From the NCBI RefSeq assembly GCF_947496875.1, contig NZ_CANMEH010000009.1, forward strand, positions 62,001-126,000: 64,000 nt of DNA, in the 5' to 3' direction. This document shows positions 57,026 to 64,000 of the stretch, piece after piece; within the stretch, counting starts at the first letter, position 1, and the number at the start of each line of letters is the position of its first letter. The translations under genes were made by a program, and so were the position numbers. The notes under the pieces are model-generated. The model was given only the letters and a program-made list of their open reading frames with translations. It was not told where the DNA came from and did no database searches. This stretch comes from an uncultured Paracoccus sp. (GTDB taxonomy: Bacteria; Pseudomonadota; Alphaproteobacteria; Rhodobacterales; Rhodobacteraceae).

Positions 57026-58354
57026 TCAGTCGATCCGGATCTCGGTGCGATCCTTGCGGCGAAGCCAGGCGAGGTAACCCGGCGCCACCCGCCGGGCGAT
57101 GGCGCTGAAGGGCAGCGGCGCAGGGTCAGACAGCGGCAGGGCGAGCTGGCTTTCGGGCGTACCCGTCACGGCCCCGGCCATCTCGCGTCCGAGCGAGACG
57201 GCCAGTGCCACACCGCGGCCATTGCAGCCCGTCCAGGTCCAGCCATCGGGGCCCAGCTTGTGGATGCGCGGAAAGCGGTCCCACGTCATGCCGATGTAGC
57301 CGCTCCACACATGTGTCATCTCGGGCACCCCCATCTCCGGGAACGCCTCGGCCAGCCGTAGCGCGGCCTTTTCCCGCACCCGGTCCGCAGCGCGGCGGCT
57401 GCCGATCACGGCACCGCCGGTGATCATCCGGTTGCGCGCGTCGTAGCGGAAGAAGCGCAAATCGCCGCTGGTGTCCGACACCGCCTGCCGCCCCGGCAGG
57501 AGCCGGGCCCGCAAATTGTCGCCCATTGGCACGGTCGCCATCTGCCACGACAGGACCGGGACCACGCCGCGCGAGATGCGCGAGGCGAGCGACCGTTCGA
57601 CGAGATCCGTATAGGCGTTCGTGGCGAGGATCAGCGCCCGCGCCCTGACCGAACCCTGCCTGGTGCGGACCCTCCAGCCGTCGCCTTCCCGCGTCCAGCT
57701 GGTCACCGGGCTGGCCTCGTGGATCACGGCGCCAAGGCGTTCTGCCGCTTGCGCCAACCCGCGGGCAAGCCCGAGCGGGTTCACGTGGCCGCCTGTCGGG
57801 TTGAACATGCCACCGTGCCAGAAGTCGGTGCCGAGCATCGCCTCGGAGGCAGCGCTGTCCAGCAGTTCCGCCGGAAAGCCGAAGCGCCGCCACGCTTCGA
57901 CCCGCTTCTCGCTGATCCGCAGGCGCCCGGGCGAGTGTGCCGGCTGGAACCAGCCGGTCTGTTCGGCCTCTGCCGCGGCGGCGATGCCTTCCTGCCGGAT
58001 CGTGTCGAAGAGATATGCCGCGCTGCCGCCGACGAGGCGGGCAAACCGCTCGCCCGCCTCGCCCCAGCGGGCGACCATCGCGTCAGGCTCGGCGGCCGTC
58101 AGCGTGGGGATGACCTGGCCGTTGTTGCGCCCCGACGCGCCCCATCCCACCGCGTTGGCCTCGATCACCCGCGATGCGATGCCCCGCCGCGCCAGGTGCA
58201 GCGCCGCGGAGAGTCCCGTGAACCCGGCCCCCACGATCACGACCTCGGCCTCGACATCACCCCCCAGTGGCGGGCCGGCCTGCCGCGGGACCGACACGCT
58301 TGCCCAGAGCGACGGCGGGAACGCCGCGGTCTTGTCCGGATCAGCCCCGCTCAT
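57026..58354 (-). CDS. FAD-dependent amine/amino acid oxidoreductase (DadA/SolA type)
   Basis: A 442-residue flavoprotein. It has an N-terminal Rossmann motif EVVIVGAGFTGLSAALHLAR near 37-57, GWGASGRNNGQVIP (typical of gamma-glutamylputrescine oxidase-like enzymes) and the C-terminal FAD-binding GYIGMTWDRFPRIHKLGPDG. It probably oxidises an amine or N-substituted amino acid imported by the transporter encoded upstream, with which it overlaps by 4 bp. The exact substrate is unknown. Confidence 0.82.
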   Translation of the reverse strand: MSGADPDKTAAFPPSLWASVSVPRQAGPPLGGDVEAEVVIVGAGFTGLSAALHLARRGIASRVIEANAVGWGASGRNNGQVIPTLTAAEPDAMVARWGEAGERFARLVGGSAAYLFDTIRQEGIAAAAEAEQTGWFQPAHSPGRLRISEKRVEAWRRFGFPAELLDSAASEAMLGTDFWHGGMFNPTGGHVNPLGLARGLAQAAERLGAVIHEASPVTSWTREGDGWRVRTRQGSVRARALILATNAYTDLVERSLASRISRGVVPVLSWQMATVPMGDNLRARLLPGRQAVSDTSGDLRFFRYDARNRMITGGAVIGSRRAADRVREKAALRLAEAFPEMGVPEMTHVWSGYIGMTWDRFPRIHKLGPDGWTWTGCNGRGVALAVSLGREMAGAVTGTPESQLALPLSDPAPLPFSAIARRVAPGYLAWLRRKDRTEIRID

Positions 58355-59991
58355 GCGGCGTCCTCCCGAATCTGGGGCGGCGTCCAGTCCCGTCCGGGGA
58401 CCGACGCGAGCAGCTTGCGCGTATAGGCGTGCTGGGGATTGGCAAACAGCTCCGCCGTCACGCCGGTCTCGACCACCCTGCCCTTTTCCATCACCGCCAC
58501 GCGATCGCAGAGTTGCGCCGCAACCCGCAGGTCGTGGGTCACGAACAGCAGTGACAGTTCCAGCCGTTTTCGCAGATCCGCAAGCAACCGCAGCACCTGC
58601 GCCTGCACGCTGACGTCCAGCGCCGACACGGGCTCGTCCGCAACGATCACCTTCGGCTCGAGCGCCAGCGCCCGGGCGATGCCGATCCGTTGCCGCTGCC
58701 CGCCCGAGAACTCGTGCGGGTAGCGATCCGCGGCGGCGGGCGACAGCTCGACGAGCCGCAGCAGTTCACGCGCCTGCTCACGGGCCGCGCGCGGCGGGGT
58801 GCCGTGGACGATCGGGCCTTGCGCGATCAGGTCGACGACGCGCTTGCGCGGGTTGAGCGAGGCCATCGGATCCTGGAACACCATCTGGATATCGGCGCGC
58901 ATCGCACGCAGATCACCACCCGACGCGCTCAGGATGTCACGCCCATCCAGCGTGACACGGCCCCCGTCCGCGTCGAGCAGCCGGGTGATGCAGCGGGCAA
59001 CGGTGGTCTTGCCCGACCCGCTTTCCCCGACGATCCCGAGGGTTTCGCCGCGGCGCAGGTCGAACGACACCTGATCGACGGCTACCACGGCCTTGCGCCG
59101 GCCGCCGAAAATCCCGCCACGCGCCCTGAAGGTCTTGCGCATCCCTTCAGCCTTCAGGACCGTCGGTGCGCCGTCGAAACTGCGCGGCGCGGGCGGCGTC
59201 AGGTCGGGCACGGCCGCGATCAGCGCGCGGGTATAGGGGTGCTGCGGCCGGTTCAGGATCTCGTCCGCCGTGCCCTGTTCCACAAGCTCTCCCCGGCGCA
59301 GGACCGCGACCCGGTCGGCGATCTCGGCTACCACCCCGAAATCATGAGTGATGAAGAGCACGCCCGAGCCGTGACTTTCCTGCAACTCGCGGATCAGACG
59401 TAGGATCTGCAACTGGGTGGTCACGTCCAGCGCCGTCGTCGGCTCGTCCGCGATGATCAGGCGCGGGTCCATCGCCAGCGCCATCGCGATCATCACCCGC
59501 TGCCGCTGCCCGCCCGAGACCTGGTGCGGATAGGCGTTCATCGCCGAACGCGGGTCGGGGATATGCACCTGCTCGAGCATCTCCAGCGTCCTCGCCGCCC
59601 GCGCCTTGCGACCGAGACTGGTATGGAGCCTCAGCACCTCGTCGATCTGCCAGCCGACCGTCTTCTGCGGGTTCAGCGCCGTCATCGGCTCCTGGAAAAT
59701 CATCGCCATGCGGTTGCCGCGCAACTGACGGATCTCGCGCTCGGACAGTGTTGCAAGGTCCTGCCCTTCCAGCCGGATCCGGCCATCGGTCATGCGCACC
59801 GACGGCTCGGGCAGCAGGCGCATCACGGCTCCGGCCGCCAGGCTCTTGCCGGACCCGCTCTCGCCCACAAGACACAGGATCTCCCCGCGGTTCACCGTCA
59901 GCGACAGCCCGTCCAGCGCCAGCGGCCGGTCCGACCCCTCGGGCAGCGCGACCCGCAGATCCTCGATCTCGAGTATAGGTGCCTCGCTCAT
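58351..59991 (-). CDS. Dipeptide/opine-type ABC transporter, fused double ATPase
   Basis: A 546-residue protein with two complete ATPase halves, equivalent to DppD and DppF fused. Half 1: [14 protein letters not shown] near 41, [29 protein letters not shown]. Half 2: [15 protein letters not shown] near 325, [30 protein letters not shown]. The start at 59991 overlaps the upstream permease. It energises import by the two permeases that follow on this strand. Confidence 0.93.
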   Translation of the reverse strand: MSEAPILEIEDLRVALPEGSDRPLALDGLSLTVNRGEILCLVGESGSGKSLAAGAVMRLLPEPSVRMTDGRIRLEGQDLATLSEREIRQLRGNRMAMIFQEPMTALNPQKTVGWQIDEVLRLHTSLGRKARAARTLEMLEQVHIPDPRSAMNAYPHQVSGGQRQRVMIAMALAMDPRLIIADEPTTALDVTTQLQILRLIRELQESHGSGVLFITHDFGVVAEIADRVAVLRRGELVEQGTADEILNRPQHPYTRALIAAVPDLTPPAPRSFDGAPTVLKAEGMRKTFRARGGIFGGRRKAVVAVDQVSFDLRRGETLGIVGESGSGKTTVARCITRLLDADGGRVTLDGRDILSASGGDLRAMRADIQMVFQDPMASLNPRKRVVDLIAQGPIVHGTPPRAAREQARELLRLVELSPAAADRYPHEFSGGQRQRIGIARALALEPKVIVADEPVSALDVSVQAQVLRLLADLRKRLELSLLFVTHDLRVAAQLCDRVAVMEKGRVVETGVTAELFANPQHAYTRKLLASVPGRDWTPPQIREDAA

Positions 59992-60866
59992 GTCTTCTTC
60001 TGCCTCGGGTTCAGCACCTCGTTCAGCCCTTCGCCCAGAAGCGAGAAGGACAGGACCGTCAGCACGATGGCAAATCCCGGAATGGCGGACACAAACCATG
60101 CGGTGCGCAGCACGGCCCGGCCCTGGCCGATCATGTTGCCCCAACTCGCGTAATTCGGATCGCCGAGCCCGAGAAAGGCAAGGGCACTTTCAAGCAGGAT
60201 CGCCAGCGCCATGATGACGGAGGCGTAAATGACGATCGGCGGCAGCGCGTTCGGCAGGATCTCGCGGAAGATGATGGCCGTGTGACCCACGCCGAGGTTT
60301 CGCACCGCCTCCACGAACTCGCGTCTGCGCAGCGACATGAACTCGGCCCGTGAGAGTCTGGCCGGGGCCGTCCACGAGACGATGCCGATGGCCAGCACGA
60401 TGTTCTCGATCGAGGATCCGAGGATCGCGACCAGCGCCAGCAGCAGCACGAAGCTGGGGACCGTCTGGAATGCCTCGGTGACGCGCATCAGCACGTCGTC
60501 CACCCAGCCGCCAAAATAGCCGGCAAGCGCCCCGATGACGACGCCGATCGCGATCGAGATGACGGTTGCGACGACGCCGATCAGCAGCGAGATGCGCGCC
60601 CCGTGCAGGATGCCTGCAAGGATATCCCGGCCAAGCTGGTCCGTGCCGAGCGGGGTGTCCCAGGTCTGGAACGGCCATGTCAGCGGCGGCCCCGCGCGCC
60701 GCAGCGGATCGACGGGTTCGTAGAGTCCGGCCACCGCAGCCAGCAGAACCACGCAGCCGAGCAGGACCAGCCCCAGCACCGCCGCCTTGTTGCGCCGGTA
60801 GCGTCGCCAGAACACCCGCCAGCGCGGCTCCTCAGGGGGAAGATCGATCGGATCGGCGAGGCTCAT
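59988..60866 (-). CDS. ABC transporter permease, DppC type
   Basis: A 292-residue inner-membrane permease with the N-terminal DppC-specific helix (AAVLGLVLLGCVVLLAAVAG), the LGTDQLGRDILAGILHGARI motif, and the EAA loop EAVRNLGVGHTAIIFREILP. It starts at 60866, overlapping the DppB-type stop by 4 bp. An open frame further upstream is the DppB gene out of phase. Confidence 0.93.
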   Translation of the reverse strand: MSLADPIDLPPEEPRWRVFWRRYRRNKAAVLGLVLLGCVVLLAAVAGLYEPVDPLRRAGPPLTWPFQTWDTPLGTDQLGRDILAGILHGARISLLIGVVATVISIAIGVVIGALAGYFGGWVDDVLMRVTEAFQTVPSFVLLLALVAILGSSIENIVLAIGIVSWTAPARLSRAEFMSLRRREFVEAVRNLGVGHTAIIFREILPNALPPIVIYASVIMALAILLESALAFLGLGDPNYASWGNMIGQGRAVLRTAWFVSAIPGFAIVLTVLSFSLLGEGLNEVLNPRQKKT

Positions 60867-61837
60867 GCCAGCTCGATCCGACTGTCGAGCCGGGCATAGA
60901 GGAGGTCGGTCAGGAAATTGACGACGATCACGACCACCGAGCTGAGAAAGATGATGCCCATCAAGGTGTTCATGTCGCGCTGGATGACGGACTGGTACGC
61001 AAGCTGGCCAAGCCCCGGCAGCGAGAAGATCGTCTCCACCACCACCGAGCCCCCGAGCAGCGTCGAGAACTGCAGGCCCAGCAGCGTGACCACCGGCAGC
61101 AGCGCGTTGCGCATGATGTGATGGACCATCAGCCGCGTCTCGCCTGCGCCCTTGGCGCGGGCGGTGCGGACATAGTCGAGCTCGGCCACCTCCAGCACGC
61201 TGGCGCGCATCAGCCGAAGGTAGAAGGCCAGATAGATCAGGGACAGCGCTGCGGTCGGCATGACGAGGTGCCTTGCGACGTCCAGCACGTGGTCCCACCC
61301 GGTATGGAACGCGGCGATGGTCCGGATTCCCCCGACTGGAAGCCAGCCGAGCTTGACCGAGAAGATGACGATCATCATCAGCGACAGGAAGAAGCTGGGC
61401 GTGGCGTAGAAGATCAGCCCGAGCGTCGAGATGACGTTGTCGGTTGCCGAATACGCTCGCCGAGCGGCGATTGCACCCAGCAGGATGCCGATCGTGAACG
61501 CGAAGAACAGCGAGGCGCACATCAGCATCAAGGTCGTGCCGAGCCGGTCGAGCAGCACGGTGGCGACCGGCTGCTCATAGACGTAGGACCAGCCGAAATC
61601 GAACTGCGCCATCTTGGCAAGATAGCGCCACAGCTGCACCCAGACGGGCTGATCCAGTCCGTACTCCGCGCGCAGGCGGGCGATGAACTGCGCGTCGGCG
61701 CCGCCCATGTCACCGACCAGCGCATCGACCGTGTCGCCCGGCGCAAGCTTCAGCAGCAGAAACGCCCCGACCATGATCATCAGGATCACCGGCACCGCCT
61801 GCAGCGCACGCCTGAGGGCATAGATCAGATACGCCAT
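60863..61837 (-). CDS. ABC transporter permease, DppB type
   Basis: A 324-residue permease with about six helices. It shows the family N-terminus RRALQAVPVILMIMVGAFLL, LAPGDTVDALVGD and the EAA loop DYVRTARAKGAGETRLMVHH. It follows the binding-protein gene by 63 bp and overlaps the DppC-type gene, so the five genes from 63493 to 57026 form one operon. Confidence 0.93.
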   Translation of the reverse strand: MAYLIYALRRALQAVPVILMIMVGAFLLLKLAPGDTVDALVGDMGGADAQFIARLRAEYGLDQPVWVQLWRYLAKMAQFDFGWSYVYEQPVATVLLDRLGTTLMLMCASLFFAFTIGILLGAIAARRAYSATDNVISTLGLIFYATPSFFLSLMMIVIFSVKLGWLPVGGIRTIAAFHTGWDHVLDVARHLVMPTAALSLIYLAFYLRLMRASVLEVAELDYVRTARAKGAGETRLMVHHIMRNALLPVVTLLGLQFSTLLGGSVVVETIFSLPGLGQLAYQSVIQRDMNTLMGIIFLSSVVVIVVNFLTDLLYARLDSRIELA

Positions 61838-61900
61838 CGTCTACTCCATCGCGGGCGGCGCACCGCCCCGGTCCGCGCCCGCGTCAGATCACCCGCCAGC

Positions 61901-63493
61901 TCACTCGTCGAGCCAGAGATCGTACCAGCTGGAGGAGTTCCACCGGGGTGTGTTGTGGTGGTTGCGCAGCTTCTTCGACGTGACCGAGATGAACGGATGC
62001 TCGATCGCGAAGATGACCGGCAGCTCCTCCATCGCGCGGCGCTGGATCTGGTGGTACATCTCGGCCCGCGTGGCCGGGTCCAGCTCGCTTGCCGCCGCAT
62101 CAATCAGCTGATCCATTTCGGGGGACTGCCACCCGAACTGATTGGTCCACGGCGTTCCCACTGGCGAACCCGAGCGCAGCCAGACCATCGTCGAGACCGC
62201 GGGGTCGGCGCGGAACTGGTGCCAGCCATTCGCGGTGTCGAAGTCGTGGTCGCGGTAGACGCCGCTCAGGAAACCCGGCGCGTCGTTCTGAACCAGCGTC
62301 ACCTCGATCCCGATCTCGGCCATGGCCTGCGCGAAATACTCGGCCCACAGCTGCGTGTACTCACCCCATGGGGCCGGCCGGTGCCGCAGGCGCAGCCGAA
62401 TGCCGTCGGCGTCCGGCGTGTAGCCGGCCTCGTCAAGCAGCGCCTTCGCCTTCTCCGGGTCGTAGGGATAGGTCGGCACGTCATCAGTGTAGTTCGCGCC
62501 GCCTGTGGAGGGGACCGGTCCGCGACCGGGCTTGGCATAGCCGCGCATGATGGTCTCGATCGCGTAGTCGATGTCCAGCCCGTGATAGATCGCCTGGCGC
62601 ACGCGCAGATCGGCGAGTGCCTCGTTCCTGTGATTGAACTCGATGGTCGAGTGGGCGACGTTGTTCTCGTAGCCTTCGGGTCCGACGTCAAAGCGCGGAT
62701 CATCGGCCAGCCGCTCGACATCGGCCATGGAAACGCCGATGAAGCCCGACTCGTGAATTTCGCCCGCCTCGAGTGCCGCCGCGGCGGCGGACCGGTCGGT
62801 GATGAAGCGCCAGACGACGCGGTCGAGATAGGGATACTCCTCGCCGCGCCAGTAATCGTCATTGCGCTCGGCGATCACGTACTGACCGCGCTGGTACTCG
62901 GCGAACTTGAACGGGCCCGTGCCGATGGGCGCGGTGTTGTATTCGTTCTGCAGCGGATCGGTGCCCTCGAAGATGTGCGCGGGGACCGGATGGCCGAGGT
63001 CCGGCATCGCCGCCAGCATCAGCTCCAGCGGCATCGGCTGGGAATACCGGAAGACCGCCGTGTGCGGGTCCGGGCAGTCCACCGCCTCCAGGTACTGCTG
63101 CAGCGTGGTGGAATAGTTCAGAAGTTCCTTCCACAGGTTCATCGCACTGTAGGAGACGTCCTCGCAGGTGAAATCCTCGCCGTCGTGCCAGCGTACGCCC
63201 TCGCGCAGCTTGAACGTGATCTCCAGCCCGTCCTCGGACGACGACCAGTCGGTTGCCAGGACCGGTTCATAGCCGTCGTAGCTCTTGTCGATGAGCGGCT
63301 CGACGATCTTGCCGGATATCTCGTAGACGCCGGTGGAGGCGCGCAGCGCCGGGTTCAGGATCCGCTGCTCCGACACCATGTGGATGATCGCGGTTCCGCC
63401 ACGCTTCGGCTCGTCATCCTGCGCCGCGACAGGGGTGCCGGTCGCCATCAGCGCACCCGCCGCCACAGCTGCAAACATCATCCTGTCGATCAT
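61901..63493 (-). CDS. Periplasmic substrate-binding protein (SBP_bac_5, peptide/opine type)
   Basis: A 530-residue extracytoplasmic solute-binding protein: signal peptide FAAVAAGALMATGTPVAAQ, then the family 5 pattern KLREGVRWHDGEDFTCEDV near residue 95, IGTGPFKFAEYQRGQYVIAE near 175 and VRQAIYHGLDIDYAIETIM near 285. Such proteins bind peptides, opines or related amino acid conjugates. The start at 63493 follows a GGGGGAAAGG region. It is first in the operon that ends with the FAD oxidase. Confidence 0.9.
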   Translation of the reverse strand: MIDRMMFAAVAAGALMATGTPVAAQDDEPKRGGTAIIHMVSEQRILNPALRASTGVYEISGKIVEPLIDKSYDGYEPVLATDWSSSEDGLEITFKLREGVRWHDGEDFTCEDVSYSAMNLWKELLNYSTTLQQYLEAVDCPDPHTAVFRYSQPMPLELMLAAMPDLGHPVPAHIFEGTDPLQNEYNTAPIGTGPFKFAEYQRGQYVIAERNDDYWRGEEYPYLDRVVWRFITDRSAAAAALEAGEIHESGFIGVSMADVERLADDPRFDVGPEGYENNVAHSTIEFNHRNEALADLRVRQAIYHGLDIDYAIETIMRGYAKPGRGPVPSTGGANYTDDVPTYPYDPEKAKALLDEAGYTPDADGIRLRLRHRPAPWGEYTQLWAEYFAQAMAEIGIEVTLVQNDAPGFLSGVYRDHDFDTANGWHQFRADPAVSTMVWLRSGSPVGTPWTNQFGWQSPEMDQLIDAAASELDPATRAEMYHQIQRRAMEELPVIFAIEHPFISVTSKKLRNHHNTPRWNSSSWYDLWLDE

Positions 63494-63671
63494 CGCGCCT
63501 TTCCCCCTGTTGCGCCCGGTGCACGTGCGACAAGCAGCCGCCGCGTCGGGACGATTGCGCGCCGCCCATCCGTGGTTGTCAACCCGCCACTTGGGTTGCT
63601 TCTGCGAAATTGCCGGGGCATCAATCGTGTATCGCCTCAACTTCAGAACATCTGTCCGGCGCGAGGATCAA

Positions 63672-64000
63672 TTGCACAACGACATTTCCGGTTCAACCGT
63701 ATGGATCACCGGCGCTGGCTCGGGGATCGGCGCCGCGATGGCCCGGGCCTTTGCCGCGGCGGGCGCCACCGTGGCCCTGACCGCGCGCAGCGACGGTCCC
63801 CTGCAGCAGATCGCGGACGAGCTTGTCGCCGACGGCTGCCGCGTGCTGGTGGCGCCCGGGGACGTCCTCAGTCGCACGGGGCTGGTCGCGATCGCCGAGC
63901 GGATCGTGGCCGAAACGGGGCGTCTGGACATCCTGTGCAACAACGCCGGCATGAACATCCCGCAGCGCCGGTGGGCCGACCTCGACTGGGGGGCGTGGGA
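63672..64000 (+). CDS. Short-chain dehydrogenase/reductase (partial, runs off the window)
   Basis: The first ~110 codons of an SDR oxidoreductase. The nucleotide-binding motif TGAGSGIGAAMARAFA and the NNAG motif (LCNNAGMNIP) are clear. The chosen start is TTG 63672, preceded by GAGG at 5 bp; an in-frame GTG at 63627 is an alternative. No ATG is available. It is divergent from the binding-protein gene and could serve the same catabolic pathway; the catalytic Ser-Tyr-Lys lies beyond the window. Confidence 0.85.
   Translation, partial: MHNDISGSTVWITGAGSGIGAAMARAFAAAGATVALTARSDGPLQQIADELVADGCRVLVAPGDVLSRTGLVAIAERIVAETGRLDILCNNAGMNIPQRRWADLDWGAW

Overview
The window is high-GC alphaproteobacterial DNA. 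Gene content and order (yajC-secD-secF-Mth938-ccmA, mazG, dusA, an ectoine utilisation cluster, SolA/DadA-type amine oxidase with a Dpp-type transporter) point to a Rhodobacteraceae (Paracoccus-like) chromosome; the exact genus cannot be fixed from sequence alone.

Layout. 1-7300 is chromosomal backbone: ccmA, an Mth938-like gene, secF, secD and yajC on the minus strand, an M20 amidohydrolase, mazG and dusA. About 7230-47680 is a ~40.4 kb genomic island inserted in the 5' end of dusA. A tyrosine integrase lies beside the intact dusA. At the far end is a 28-codon dusA 5' remnant, and both ends carry a 28-bp imperfect direct repeat (25/28) with an identical 14-bp core. 47843-64000 is backbone again: ectoine/5-hydroxyectoine uptake and breakdown (ehuBCDA, eutB, eutC, a doeD-like aminotransferase, doeA, a doeB2-like deacetylase), then a peptide/opine-type ABC transporter with a FAD amine oxidase, and the start of an SDR gene.

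The island has three parts. (i) 7.5-18.6 kb is a mosaic: integrase, PrtN-like regulator, a few intact genes (DUF1989, LysR, ArsR-rhodanese) and many gene fragments (CDF transporter, GntR, porin, IS5, IS256, HpaB, MFS, DapA-like, sulfurtransferase). (ii) 18.7-29.1 kb is a complete type I-E CRISPR-Cas locus (cas3, cse1, cse2, cas7, cas5, cas6e, cas1, cas2) with an array of 28 identical 29-bp repeats and 27 spacers of 32 bp. (iii) 29.5-47.6 kb holds unknown small genes, a putative metal-cluster SF2 helicase divergent from an HTH plus two tandem tyrosine recombinases, ldhA, a family of small paralogues, a group of three different nuclease folds, secreted proteins, a tRNA-Arg fragment and the island end.

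The most interesting signal is in the cas3-cse1 gap. Two degenerate copies of the array repeat lie exactly 61 bp apart and enclose a 32-nt spacer. That spacer matches 16 of the first 17 bases of a site directly downstream, preceded by AAG, the classic I-E PAM. The site runs into a candidate -35 element upstream of the Cascade genes, and mismatches at 12 and 18 fall on the positions that type I-E crRNAs flip out. This is the architecture expected of a mini-CRISPR in which Cascade represses its own operon (CreR/CreA-like), carried on a mobile island.
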